Notes: generated by a model from the letters alone, not told the origin. A stretch of 64,000 bases of DNA from Streptomyces sp. NBC_00461 (GCF_036013935.1 NZ_CP107902.1:8713001-8777000), one strand, 5' to 3'; numbered from the stretch's first letter, positions 1-8,422 are shown. Numbers and translations: made by a program.

Positions 1-294
1 ACAGAAAAGGGCTCTGAAGTCGGACAATTTACGACAGTAGGCCCAAGTTTTGAGCCCCATAGAGCGGACGTCTGCTCATTTGGTTAATCTGGAGGGGACG
101 GGCAGCATCACCGGGTCCCACCCACACCCACGTCCGTCCCGGGGCAAGCCGGTTCACAGCGGCCTGTTCACGCACGAGTTACCGGCGCCACCGCGTCCGA
201 ACTGCTTTCGACTCACACCCGAGCGGGCGTCAGGCGCCGGACCGCAGAGTGACCGGCCAGCCCCGAGGGTGACCCGACACATAAGGAGTGCGCG
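1..294. other. Left-edge non-coding stretch
   Basis: I see no supported gene here. Open frames through it lack a ribosome binding site and do not look like any protein I know. It holds an AT-richer patch at about 20-95, unusual against the surrounding GC content, that could carry the promoter of the small gene starting at 295. The last bases form a clear ribosome binding site (AAGGAG) for that gene. Confidence 0.5.
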
Positions 295-471
295 GTGACA
301 CCAGAGAAGACGAATCGCGAACAGCGCCCCAAGGAACGCACGGAGCGCGGCGCCGGCCACCGGCCCGGCGAGATCGGCAGCCTGGACGTGTGGGCCCGGT
401 CCGCCCCGATCCGCCTGGCAGGTTACGAGGACGACCTGGCCGAGCCTCACATCCTGCCCAGCGTGGACTGA
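295..471 (+). CDS. Small orphan peptide, 58 aa, possible RiPP precursor-like
   Basis: A GTG start sits seven bases after AAGGAG, so translation is plausible. The 58-residue product is charged and Arg/Glu-rich in its first 25 residues, then changes character to a segment with DVWARSAPIR, LAGYEDD and a C-terminal ILPSVD. A polar, leader-like N half and a compact C-terminal core with one Trp and one Tyr is the layout of ribosomally made, modified peptides. No radical SAM, ATP-grasp, LanM or other maturase lies beside it, so this is inference from shape only. It has no signal peptide, no membrane segment and no cysteines. It ends 56 bases before the GNAT gene on the same strand. I do not recognise the family. 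Confidence 0.6.
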   Translation: MTPEKTNREQRPKERTERGAGHRPGEIGSLDVWARSAPIRLAGYEDDLAEPHILPSVD

Positions 472-527
472 GCCACCGGCAGGACTCTCGCGATCGCCGA
501 CGGCATGGGCGTGCGACACTCACGCCC

Positions 528-1010
528 ATGCAGATCAGAGAAGCCGCGTCCGACGACTGGCCGCGGATCTGGCCTTTCTGGCACCGCGTCGTCGCCTCCG
601 GCGAGACGTACACCTGGGACCCGGACACCTCCGAGGAGGCTGCCCGGGTCCTTTGGATGAATCCGGCCAAACGCGTCTACGTCGTCGAGGACGACACCCG
701 CGCGATCGTCGCCTCGGCCTACGTCACCCCCAACTACGGAGGCCCCGCGGCCCGCGTCGCCAACGCCGGCTTCATGGTCGACCCCGACCGGGCCGGCCGC
801 GGCATCGGCCGCGCCCTCGCCGAGCATGTCCTGACCGCCGCCAAGGCCGACGGATACGACGCGATGGTCTTCAACGCCGTTGTCGAGACCAACCCCGCCG
901 TCCGGCTGTGGACGTCGCTGGGCTTCACGATCCTGGGCACGGTGCCGGACGCGTTCGAGCATCCGCGGCACGGCCGGGTGGGGCTGCACATCATGTACCG
1001 GGCGCTCTGA
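528..1010 (+). CDS. GNAT family N-acetyltransferase
   Basis: This 160-residue single-domain protein should transfer acetyl from acetyl-CoA to an unknown amine in the cytoplasm. The acetyl-CoA pyrophosphate loop is visible as DPDRAGRGIGRALAEH (residues 85-100). Motif B is TNPAVRLWTSLGF (121-133). The segment ETYTWDPD near residue 26 resembles phosphinothricin/methionine-sulfone type acetyltransferases, but the substrate cannot be read from the sequence. I chose the ATG at 528 because the homology starts there (MQIREAASDDWPRIW). No ribosome binding site precedes it, but a -10-like GACACT (515-520) ends seven bases before the ATG, so the mRNA is probably leaderless. It is convergent with the amidase. 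Confidence 0.88.
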   Translation: MQIREAASDDWPRIWPFWHRVVASGETYTWDPDTSEEAARVLWMNPAKRVYVVEDDTRAIVASAYVTPNYGGPAARVANAGFMVDPDRAGRGIGRALAEHVLTAAKADGYDAMVFNAVVETNPAVRLWTSLGFTILGTVPDAFEHPRHGRVGLHIMYRAL

Positions 1011-1090
1011 GCGGGCCAAGAGCGCGGCACGCGTGAGCACGACGGTCGGGCCCGGGACGACTCAAAGCCGGTGCACGGATTGAGATCAAG

Positions 1091-2440
1091 CTAGTCCAAC
1101 GGTGCCGTCCGCCGCCACGGATGCAGCTTCTCCAGCTGCTCCGCGAGGTCCAGCAGCAGTGCCTCCGCGCCCGGGCGGCCCACCAGTTGGACGGCGCAGG
1201 GGGCGCCGGACGGCAGGGCGCCGAAGGGGAGGGACAGGGCCGGCCAGCCGGTGAGGTTCCACGGCGGGGTCAGGGGCGAGTACGTGGTGTTGGCGAGGAG
1301 ATTGGGAAGCCAGCCGCGTTCGTGCCAGGCCACGGACTTGGGGGAGCGGCGGGCGAGCGTGGGCGTGAGCAGGACGTCGTACTCGGCGAGGAACGGCTCC
1401 AGGCGGCGGCGCAGTCGGTCCCGGCTTTCGCTGGTGCGGACGCTGCTCACGAAGCGGCGGCCGACGGCGGCGTGCACCCGGGTGCGGCGGGTGAGCAGGC
1501 GCGGGTCCAGGCCCGCCGCGTCCACCGCGGTGCCCGCCGTCCAGTGGGCGAGGGACGTCGTGCTCAGGGAGAGCGGGTAGGGCGGGTCGGCGCGGCGGAC
1601 CTGGTGCCCGGCCTTGATCAGGGCGGCGCCCGCGTCACGGGCCGCGGTCGTGTACGGCTTGGTGATCGTGACGCCGAGCAGGGGGCTGCGCAGCGATACG
1701 GCGATCTTGCGCATGGCGGGCTCGGACGGTCGTACCGCGTCGGTGCCGGCGTCCGCCAGGATCGACAGCATCAGGCGGGCGTCCTCGACCGTGGTGGCGA
1801 GCGGACCGTTCTCGGACATGCCGAACCAGTCGCCCTCGCCGATGCCCGCCGGGACCACGCCGTGGCCCGGCTTGATGGTGACGAGACCGCAGTTGGCGGC
1901 CGGGATGCGCAGCGAGCCCATCCCGTCGTTGCCGAGTGCGATCGGCACCAGCCCCGCGGCGACCGCGGCCGCGCTGCCGCCCGAGGAGCCGCCCGCCGTG
2001 CGTGTCAGGTCCCAGGGGTTGCGGGAGGTCCCGTGCACACCCTCGGTGGTGCCGAAGACGCACAGCTCGGGCACGTTCGTCAGACCCACGACCACCGCGC
2101 CCGCCGCCCGCAGCCGGGCCACCGTCACGTGGTCCTCATCGGCGGGCTTGTCCGGCGTCGCGGCGGAGCCGACGCGGTTGGACTCGCCGCGTACGGCGAG
2201 GTTGTCCTTGACGGCCACCGGCACGCCGGCCAGCGGCAGTTCGGCGACATCGGCGCGGGAGGCCACCTCGTCCGCCTCGGCGAGCGCCGCCCGGGCCCGC
2301 ACCACGCGGAAGGCTCCGACACGGGCGTCGAGCCGCTCGATCCGCTCCAGGTGCTCGGCCACCACCTCCCGCGGCGTGGCCCGCTTCTCGCGTACGGCGG
2401 CGGCGATCTCGGCAGCGGTCCGGCCGACCCAGCTGGTCAC
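1091..2440 (-). CDS. Amidase (amidase signature family)
   Basis: Cytoplasmic amidohydrolase of 449 residues that cleaves a carboxamide; substrate unknown. The Ser-cisSer-Lys triad is readable: Lys78 in VAVKDNLA, the cis-Ser region in GGSSGGSAAAV (about 151-160), and the nucleophile Ser176 in GNDGMGSLRIPAA. That last motif departs from the commoner GSDTGGSIR, so specificity may be unusual. The family usually has 450-500 residues, so this length is normal. I chose the GTG at 2440 because GAGGAG lies just upstream; a longer in-frame extension to 2605 is Pro/Arg-rich and unlike the family. It is divergent from the fucosidase gene and convergent with the GNAT gene. It could equally be annotated as a GatA-like protein, but no gatB/gatC partner is present. 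Confidence 0.88.
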   Translation of the reverse strand: MTSWVGRTAAEIAAAVREKRATPREVVAEHLERIERLDARVGAFRVVRARAALAEADEVASRADVAELPLAGVPVAVKDNLAVRGESNRVGSAATPDKPADEDHVTVARLRAAGAVVVGLTNVPELCVFGTTEGVHGTSRNPWDLTRTAGGSSGGSAAAVAAGLVPIALGNDGMGSLRIPAANCGLVTIKPGHGVVPAGIGEGDWFGMSENGPLATTVEDARLMLSILADAGTDAVRPSEPAMRKIAVSLRSPLLGVTITKPYTTAARDAGAALIKAGHQVRRADPPYPLSLSTTSLAHWTAGTAVDAAGLDPRLLTRRTRVHAAVGRRFVSSVRTSESRDRLRRRLEPFLAEYDVLLTPTLARRSPKSVAWHERGWLPNLLANTTYSPLTPPWNLTGWPALSLPFGALPSGAPCAVQLVGRPGAEALLLDLAEQLEKLHPWRRTAPLD

Positions 2441-2602
2441 GGGGGCTCCTCGGGAGTGCGGTGAGCGGGCTACTCGTGAGTATGGGAGCACTCTGCCCGG
2501 CGGCGGCCCCGCCGTCGAGACCATCGGGTCTTGGACATTCGGGCGGCTCTTCTTGGACTTTTCGCGGGGTGGCTGCGGGGCGCTCGCCCCTGACCTGTAG
2601 GT

Positions 2603-2685
2603 CATCCGATCACTGGGGCAACTGCTGTGCGTGCACGCCTCATTGACAGGACTTCACCGCTCACTCAATGATCAGACATCCGATG
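2603..2685 (+). promoter_or_regulatory. Probable promoter and operator pair for the fucosidase gene
   Basis: A TTGACA -35 (2643-2648) is followed after 18 bases by AATGAT (2667-2672). Two copies of CATCCGAT flank it, at 2603-2610 and 2677-2684. The downstream copy is a perfect palindrome CATC-C-GATG (2677-2685) placed over the expected transcription start; the upstream copy has one mismatch. This arrangement suits a dimeric repressor, possibly of GntR or LacI type, that answers to a sugar. The regulator is not identified. Confidence 0.45.
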
Positions 2686-2699
2686 AATTGGAGCCGCTC

Positions 2700-5054
2700 A
2701 TGAGTCCGTATCCAAGACGTCAGGTCCTGGGCGCCGCAGTGGCGGTCACCGCCTCGACCGCCCTTCCCCTCACCACGGCGACCGGGGCGCATGCCGCCGA
2801 GCCCGTCGACGCCCAGGCCGCCGGACGGCACTGGGTCCCCGTCCCCGACCCGGTCCCCGTTCCGCTCGACAGCCTCTACGACAACGACGGCATCGACACC
2901 GCCTCCGCCCGCGGCGGCGACTTCGACGGCTCCGGCTACACGTTCCCGGGCGAGGAACTCCCCACGGGCCGCATCGAGGTCGACGGGATCCCCTTCCTCT
3001 TCCCGGCCCCGACGGCGGGCGCCAAGAACAACGTCGTCGCGCTCGGTCAGCGCATCGACCTGCCGAAGGGCCGCTATCTGTCGGCCGTCTTCCTCACCGC
3101 CGGCAGCTACGGCGACGCCACGGGCCGGGCGACCGTCCACTACGCGGACGGCTCGACGACCACCGCCGGCCTCGGCGGCGCCGACTGGTACGCGGCGGGC
3201 GGCTCCCTGTCCGCGCCCTACCGCTACAAGCCGGACGGCACCAAGGACGAGCACGCCGTCGGCATCGGCACCTCGGAGGTGTGGACCGACCCGAAGCGCG
3301 AGGCCATCGCCATCACCCTGCCGGTCACCGGCCCGGCCGAGGCCGGCAAGGTCTCCCTGCACGTCTTCGCGCTGTCCCTCCAACCCGTCGCCCAAGGACG
3401 GGCGTTGGCCCTGCGCGACGCCCGCTCCACCAACTCCCTGATGGAGTCCACCGGCGCCCAGAGCGTCGAGGCCACCGTGGTCAACGCGGGTACCGTCGCG
3501 ATCCTGACCGGCGACGACGTGTCCGTACGCGTCGACGTCCCCGGCGCCCGCACCGTCGAACCCGCCCGCATCCACCGCCTCGACCCCGGCGAACAGGCCC
3601 GCGTCCGCGTCGGCATCCGCAACCGCACGGGCACCGCTCCCGGAACACAGCAGGACGGCTCGGTGAGCGTCAGCGGCCGGGGCTCCCAAGCGGCGGCGCG
3701 AAACAGCCGGTTGACGCTCGGCGTCGCCGACTACCGGCCCACCGAGGCCTCCCTGGCCGGCCACCAGGCGCCGTACTGGTTCAACGGCGCCAAGTTCGGC
3801 ATCTTCATCCACTGGGGCGTCTACTCGGTGCCCGCCTGGGCGCCGGTCGGCAAGCAGTACGCCGAGTGGTACTGGGACCAGATGCAGGACCCGGTCAACC
3901 CCACCCACGCCCACCACCGGGACACCTACGGCGAGGACTTCGGCTACGACGACTTCATCCCGCGCTTCACCGCCGAGAGGTTCGACCCGCGGGCGTGGGT
4001 CGAGCTGTTCCGGGACGCGGGCGCGCAGTACCACGTGCTGACCTCGAAGCATCACGAGGGCTTCGCCCTGTGGGACACCAAGGTCTCCGACCGCAACGCC
4101 GTGAAGCTGGGCCCGAAGCGGGACCTGGTCAAGGAGCTGTTCGAGGCGTCGAGGCGGTACGCCCCCGAACTCCACCGCGGTCTCTACTTCTCCATGCCGG
4201 AGTGGTTCAACCCCGACAACCCCTGGATGGGCCACGCGCCGCGCAACCCCTACACCCTCGACCCGGTCCCCTACACGGGATACACCGCGGGCAAGGACTA
4301 TGTGAGGGACTACCAGGCCCCGCAGATGCTGGAGCTGATCCACGGCTACGACCCGGAACTCATCTGGTGCGACATCGGCGGCGTGAACGACAGCCTCCAC
4401 GTCCTCGCCGAGTACTTCAACCACGCCAAGAACCGTGCCCGTCCGACCGACGTGACCGTCAACAACCGCTCGGGCATCGGCTTCCACGACTTCACGACAC
4501 CCGAGTACACGACGTACGAGAACACGGTCGTCGCCAAGTGGGAGTCCAGCCGCGGCCTCGATCCCTTCAGCTACGGCTACAACCACGAGACCCCCGACGA
4601 TTCCTACATGACGACCGAGGAGGTCGTGCACAGTCTCGTCGACATCGTTTCCAAGAACGGCAACTTCCTGCTCGACATCGGTCCGCGCGCCGACGGCACC
4701 ATCCCGGAGATCATGCAGACCCGGCTGCGCGAGACGGGCGCCTGGCTCGCGGTCAACGGCGAGGCGATCTACGACACGACGTACTGGTCGCGGATGGCGC
4801 AGCTCGGCGACGACCTGCGGTTCACGGTCCGCCCCGACAAGGCCTTCTACATCCACTCCCTGACCCGGCCGGGCGCGAAGCTCACCGTCGAGGCGCCGGT
4901 GCCGGTCCGCGCCGGCGACCGGGTGACGATGCTGGGCCACGACCGGCCCCTGACCTGGACCGTCAGCAACGGGGCACTGGTGATCGACGTACCCGAGGCA
5001 GCCCGTAGGGCGGGACGGCACGTGTGGGTGTTCGAGGTGCAGTGGCATGGCTGA
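2700..5054 (+). CDS. Secreted alpha-L-fucosidase, GH29
   Basis: Releases L-fucose from fucosylated glycans outside the cell. The 784-residue product begins with a Tat-type signal (PRRQVLGAAVAVTAST, cleavage near AHA-AE, residues 30-33). Residues about 40-350 form beta-rich ancillary regions. The GH29 barrel starts near residue 358 with YWFNGAKFGIFIHWGVYS. The nucleophile is probably Asp558 in LIWCDIGG. A C-terminal beta-sandwich follows. At 784 residues it is longer than a minimal 450-residue GH29 enzyme because of the N-terminal part. I chose the ATG at 2700, with GGAG just before it, because the signal peptide starts there. It overlaps the next gene by eight bases, so the two are translated together. 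Released fucose could feed the catabolic operon at 11.4-19.4 kb; that link is inference. Confidence 0.92.
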   Translation: MSPYPRRQVLGAAVAVTASTALPLTTATGAHAAEPVDAQAAGRHWVPVPDPVPVPLDSLYDNDGIDTASARGGDFDGSGYTFPGEELPTGRIEVDGIPFLFPAPTAGAKNNVVALGQRIDLPKGRYLSAVFLTAGSYGDATGRATVHYADGSTTTAGLGGADWYAAGGSLSAPYRYKPDGTKDEHAVGIGTSEVWTDPKREAIAITLPVTGPAEAGKVSLHVFALSLQPVAQGRALALRDARSTNSLMESTGAQSVEATVVNAGTVAILTGDDVSVRVDVPGARTVEPARIHRLDPGEQARVRVGIRNRTGTAPGTQQDGSVSVSGRGSQAAARNSRLTLGVADYRPTEASLAGHQAPYWFNGAKFGIFIHWGVYSVPAWAPVGKQYAEWYWDQMQDPVNPTHAHHRDTYGEDFGYDDFIPRFTAERFDPRAWVELFRDAGAQYHVLTSKHHEGFALWDTKVSDRNAVKLGPKRDLVKELFEASRRYAPELHRGLYFSMPEWFNPDNPWMGHAPRNPYTLDPVPYTGYTAGKDYVRDYQAPQMLELIHGYDPELIWCDIGGVNDSLHVLAEYFNHAKNRARPTDVTVNNRSGIGFHDFTTPEYTTYENTVVAKWESSRGLDPFSYGYNHETPDDSYMTTEEVVHSLVDIVSKNGNFLLDIGPRADGTIPEIMQTRLRETGAWLAVNGEAIYDTTYWSRMAQLGDDLRFTVRPDKAFYIHSLTRPGAKLTVEAPVPVRAGDRVTMLGHDRPLTWTVSNGALVIDVPEAARRAGRHVWVFEVQWHG

Positions 5055-5850
5055 GTTCAGAAAGAGACTGGTGCGGCTGCTCGGCCTCGCGGCGGCGCTG
5101 ACGCTCCTCGTGGCGCCGACCTCGGCGGTCGCGCAGGACCAGGACAAAGCGCCGGTGACCGTACCGGCGCTGACCAACTGGACTGCTGAACAGGGAAGTT
5201 ACCAGTACGGCACGAAGTCCCTGTACGACCAGAGTTGGGACCCGCGCGGCTTCGAGGGCGAGAAGCTCGCCTCCAGCAGGGGCGTCACCGGCGCGAAGAT
5301 CAGCCTCTGGCCGGACAACGGCCGTGGCGAGACCGAGAACGAGGTCGCCGTCGGACTCTGGCCCGCGCTGCGGCACATCGCGCAGGCCACCTGGGGTGAT
5401 CCCCGTCCCGACGCCACGTATGCCGGGTTCACGGCGCGCGGCACGGCCGTCGGGCACGCGCCCGGGTGGCGGGATCTGACGCGGCTTTCGGTGGCGGACG
5501 GCAGGTACACCTTCCGTACCGCTGGCAGGTCCTTCGAAGCGCAGGTCACCCGCACCGCCGACGGATACGCGAGCGTGCGTACGGCGGACGGCTGCCTGGA
5601 GGTGGGCGGCGGCAAGCTCACCCTCAACGTGCCGCTCCAGCCCGGCGTCGAGGCGACCGGGAAGACCTGCGACCCGGCCGACACCCTGCAGCGCTGGCAG
5701 TTGGCGCCCGCGTCCGGCGGCTTCCACCTGGTCGACGCGATCACGCAGATGGCGCTGACCGTGACGGACGACGGCCGGCTGGTGCACTACCCGCCGGACC
5801 GGGGCACCTCGGCCGTCTGGCACCTGACCGAGCCTGATGTGGGGAGTTGA
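5047..5850 (+). CDS. Secreted protein coupled to the fucosidase, ricin-like tail
   Basis: A 267-residue exported protein with a Sec signal (residues 1 to about 29, hydrophobic LLGLAAALTLLVAPTSAVA). Its middle part (about 40-160) is not recognisable to me. Near residues 180-260 it has TCDPADTLQRWQLAP and LVDAITQMALTV, which resemble one repeat of a ricin-type beta-trefoil lectin (QxW-type motif). A carbohydrate-binding helper for the fucosidase is therefore plausible. The ATG lies inside the fucosidase reading frame, eight bases before its stop ends, so translational coupling is expected. No catalytic motif is evident. A strong terminator follows at 5927. Confidence 0.75.
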   Translation: MAEFRKRLVRLLGLAAALTLLVAPTSAVAQDQDKAPVTVPALTNWTAEQGSYQYGTKSLYDQSWDPRGFEGEKLASSRGVTGAKISLWPDNGRGETENEVAVGLWPALRHIAQATWGDPRPDATYAGFTARGTAVGHAPGWRDLTRLSVADGRYTFRTAGRSFEAQVTRTADGYASVRTADGCLEVGGGKLTLNVPLQPGVEATGKTCDPADTLQRWQLAPASGGFHLVDAITQMALTVTDDGRLVHYPPDRGTSAVWHLTEPDVGS

Positions 5851-5926
5851 CCGGGGAGTCCGGGACGCCGTGCGGATCGCGTGGTGTGAGCCGTACCGAT
5901 CAAGGGTCTGAGGGGGTATCAGCAAC

Positions 5927-5966
5927 GAGGCGGTCACCGGGGTGTCGTCGCTCCGGTGACCGCCTC
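5927..5966. terminator. Bidirectional terminator, 14-bp stem
   Basis: Perfect inverted repeat GAGGCGGTCACCGG (5927-5940) and CCGGTGACCGCCTC (5953-5966) with a 12-base loop, between the 3' ends of two convergent genes. Confidence 0.85.
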
Positions 5967-5982
5967 TTCGCCGAACGGTGCT

Positions 5983-6591
5983 TCAGGTGCGGGAGCGCCG
6001 GTGCCGGCGGATGCGCCAGACGACGAGAGCCACCAGGACGAGGGCGGCCGTGACCAGGGCGAGGGTTCGTCCGACCAGGCCCGCGGCGCGCTCGTAGGCG
6101 GCCCCCGCGGCATAGCCGACAAGGACGTTGCCGACGCCCCAGAGCAGGCCGCCGATGGCGTTGTAGAGCAGGAAGCGGCGGTACGGCATGTTCGACGCGC
6201 CCGCCAGTGCCGGGACGAGGGACCTCAGGAAGGCGAGGAAACGGCCGACGAAGACCGCGGCCGGACCGCGCCGGCGGATCAGGTCCCGTGCCTTGTCCAC
6301 GCTCGCTGCCCGTCGGCGCAGGGGGCGGCTGCTCAGCAGCGGCGGTCCCAGGCGCCGGCCGATCTCGTAGCCGACGGTGTCCCCGGCGATCGCTGCGAGG
6401 ACCACGGCGAGCGTCAGCCAGGCCAGGTCGACGTTGCCCCGCCGGGCCAGCACACCGCCGACGATCACGGCGGTCTCGCCGGGCAGCACGAACCCGAAGA
6501 ACAGCGCGTCCTCGGCGAACACCAGGGCCACGATCACGACGTAGACCACGGGTCCGGACAGATCGGCGAGCCAGTCGACGAGCGCGTGCAT
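5983..6591 (-). CDS. DedA family (VTT domain) inner membrane protein
   Basis: A 202-residue membrane protein of the DedA/SNARE-associated family, linked in other bacteria to lipid carrier recycling and membrane homeostasis. The N-terminal region has the family signature EDALFFGFVLPGETAVIVGG (about 27-46). The conserved loop FVGRFLAFLRSLVPALAG lies near 118-135, and several hydrophobic segments follow, with a basic tail RRHRRSRT. Length is typical. The start ATG is supported by the family N terminus. It stands alone between two terminated neighbours. Substrate is unknown; undecaprenyl phosphate or phospholipid flipping are the known family roles. Confidence 0.88.
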   Translation of the reverse strand: MHALVDWLADLSGPVVYVVIVALVFAEDALFFGFVLPGETAVIVGGVLARRGNVDLAWLTLAVVLAAIAGDTVGYEIGRRLGPPLLSSRPLRRRAASVDKARDLIRRRGPAAVFVGRFLAFLRSLVPALAGASNMPYRRFLLYNAIGGLLWGVGNVLVGYAAGAAYERAAGLVGRTLALVTAALVLVALVVWRIRRHRRSRT

Positions 6592-6638
6592 CTGCCGCCT
6601 CCCTTCCGTTCCGGTGACGGGTCCGGTGACGGGTCCGC

Positions 6639-7049
6639 TTACGAGTACCCTTCGGAGGCGGCCTCGTCCGGGGCCGTCCGGCGCAGCACGAAGGTGACCG
6701 CGGTCATGGTCAGGACAGGCTCGCCGTGCTGGTTGAGCACCTCGATCCCGGTGTGGACGAGTCCGCGGTCCGGCTTGGAGCGGGAGACGCGGGCTCCAGG
6801 ACGGTCACCGGGGCAGGTGTGCCGGCCGCCGGCGATCAGCCCCTGGTAGGGGCCCCGCAGCGCGGCCTGCGGATCGGTGTGGATGCCCTGCGGATCGACG
6901 GCGCGGGCGAAGCGGAGGATGTCCTCCTCCGTCATGGCGATGCTGCCGAGGAAGTAGACAGCACCCGGCACATAGTCCTCGAAGCGGCGGTCCTCGATGG
7001 GCACGGCGAAATCCACGTCGCCGATCGTGTTGGTCGTCGGTGCTGTCAT
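6639..7049 (-). pseudogene. MaoC-like hydratase with an internal deletion
   Basis: The 136-residue product starts like a normal MaoC/R-hydratase hot-dog protein: FEDYVPGAVYFLGSIAMTEE, then AVDPQGIHTDPQAAL with the catalytic Asp and His, then GPYQGLIAGGRHT. Right after this, where the family has about 35-40 residues of the central hydrophobic helix and the RPVRPGD region, it jumps to PGARVSRSKPDRGLVHTGIEVLNQ, the normal C-terminal part. Reading frame is kept, so this is a clean in-frame loss from the core of the fold. The catalytic dyad remains, but the hot-dog helix is largely gone, so I expect no or altered enzyme activity. I prefer the ATG at 7049 to the one at 7058. The deletion is inferred from family memory, not from an alignment. 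Confidence 0.65.
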
Positions 7050-7113
7050 GCGCGGCACGATAGCCGCCGGGCGGGGCGATCCCGGGGCACGACGGGCTCA
7101 GGTCGCGACGAGC

Positions 7114-8019
7114 TCAGGTCTGCTTCAGGACCTGTTCCAGGAAGGTCACCGAGTCCGCGGCCGGTGAGGCGACCAGGCTGAGGCGGTCCATGACCGCGAG
7201 ATAGTGGTCGACCTCCTCGGGCTTGTCCAGGTACAGGGCGCTGGAGAGCTGCTCCAGGTAGACCACGTCGGGCAGGTCGGGCACCGGGAAGCGCAGCACG
7301 GTGATCGGGCCGCCGGCCGCCGCGTGGCCGCCGACGTGGAAGGGCAGCACCTGGAGGGTGACGTTCGGCAGGGCGGCCACCTCGATGAGGTGCTTGAGCT
7401 GGTCCCGCATCACGTCGGACCCGCCGAGCGGACGGCGCAGCGCCGCCTCGTCCACCACGACCCACAGCTTCGGCGAGCCAGGCTTGGCGAGCAGCTGCTG
7501 CCGGGTCATGCGCAGGTCGACGCGGCGCTGGATCGCGTCCGGGTCGGCGATGGCGTGGCCGAGCCGGATGACGGCTTCGGCGTACGCCGGGGTCTGCAAC
7601 AGGCCCGGGATGAACTGGACTTCGTAGGTGCGGATGAGGGACGCGGCCTCCTCCATGCCGAGATGCTGCTCGAACCAGCTCGGGAAGGCGTCTCCGTACG
7701 CCCGCCACCAGCCCGGTTCGTTGGCGCGCCGCACCGAGTCGAGGAACTCCTGGCGCACGTCCGGGTCCTGGACGCCGTACAGGGTGAGCAGGTCGGCGAT
7801 GTCGCGCTGTTTGAAGCCCACGCGGCCCAGTTCCATGCGGCAGAGCTTGGCGTCCGAGGCGCGTATGGCCGAAGCGGCCGTGTCCCGGCTGATGTTGAGG
7901 GATTCGCGCAGGCGGCGCAGCCGGGTGCCCAGCATGATGCGCTGCACGGTCGGCCCGCCCCGCTGCAGGCTCAGAACATCGGGAACGGAGGGAGCGGGTG
8001 CTGGTTGAACTGCCGTCAT
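7114..8019 (-). CDS. XRE-family regulator with DUF5753 domain
   Basis: A 301-residue DNA-binding regulator. Residues about 28-90 are the helix-turn-helix (GTRLRRLRESLNISRDTAASAIRAS, then KLCRMELGRVGF). The remainder is the large DUF5753 effector domain with the family hallmarks PGWWRAYGDAFPSWF, GLLQTPAYAEAVI and LQVLPFHVGGHAAAGGPITVL. These proteins work with a DUF397 partner and an anti-sigma-like ATPase in Streptomyces differentiation and antibiotic loci of the whiJ/abaA type; all three are present here. Two ATGs compete (8025 and 8019). The second is six bases after AAGGGGATGACC, so its spacing is better. The likely operators are the TTGC sites between 8459 and 8569. Confidence 0.88.
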   Translation of the reverse strand: MTAVQPAPAPSVPDVLSLQRGGPTVQRIMLGTRLRRLRESLNISRDTAASAIRASDAKLCRMELGRVGFKQRDIADLLTLYGVQDPDVRQEFLDSVRRANEPGWWRAYGDAFPSWFEQHLGMEEAASLIRTYEVQFIPGLLQTPAYAEAVIRLGHAIADPDAIQRRVDLRMTRQQLLAKPGSPKLWVVVDEAALRRPLGGSDVMRDQLKHLIEVAALPNVTLQVLPFHVGGHAAAGGPITVLRFPVPDLPDVVYLEQLSSALYLDKPEEVDHYLAVMDRLSLVASPAADSVTFLEQVLKQT

Positions 8020-8119
8020 GGTCATCCCCTTGGCCGCCGCACCGGCTGCGTGTGCATGTGTTCGGGACTCAACCATGGAGGGTAGCACCGTGCCGCCGAA
8101 CGGCTGCGGTGCGTGAAGT

Positions 8120-8158
8120 GGCCGGAAGGCGCCGATCGTTGACCAGCGCCTTCCGGCC
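8120..8158 (-). terminator. Terminator between DUF397 gene and XRE gene
   Basis: Perfect 13-bp inverted repeat GGCCGGAAGGCGC (8120-8132) and GCGCCTTCCGGCC (8146-8158), 13-base loop. It lies after the DUF397 stop on the minus strand, so the small gene is probably transcribed largely apart from the regulator downstream. Confidence 0.75.
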
Positions 8159-8179
8159 GTCCGCGAGCGCTGCCCGACT

Positions 8180-8422
8180 TCAGCGGCCGGGGAGTAGGCC
8201 GTCGAAGTCGCCGTCCTTCACGCCGCGGACGAACGCGGAGATCTCGGCGCCCGTGTAGACGAGCGCGGGACCTTCGGGGTGGCGGGAGTTGCGTACGGCG
8301 ACGCTGCCGTCCGGAAGTGTGGCGAGTTCGACGCAGTTGCCCTCGGGGTTGCTGTGATGGCTCTTGCGCCAGACCACTCCTCTGAACTCGGTGGCAGGCA
8401 TGCCGTTGCTCACGTGCTGCAT
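8180..8422 (-). CDS. DUF397 domain protein, small partner of the XRE regulator
   Basis: An 80-residue cytoplasmic protein that is almost entirely one DUF397 domain: FRGVVWRKSHHSNPEGNCVELA, then SVAVRNSRHPEGPALV and a final FVRGVKDGDFDGL. In known Streptomyces pairs the DUF397 protein binds the XRE partner and changes its effect on target promoters. I chose the ATG at 8422 because AAAGAGG lies eight bases upstream and the family starts near there; an extension to 8485 would run into the operator-like repeats. Its upstream region is shared with the divergent ATPase gene. Confidence 0.88.
   Translation of the reverse strand: MQHVSNGMPATEFRGVVWRKSHHSNPEGNCVELATLPDGSVAVRNSRHPEGPALVYTGAEISAFVRGVKDGDFDGLLPGR

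Noticed and set aside
1121..2464. Plus-strand frame of 447 codons opposite the amidase.
   Set aside because: No motif or ribosome binding site; the amidase on the minus strand has a full catalytic triad.
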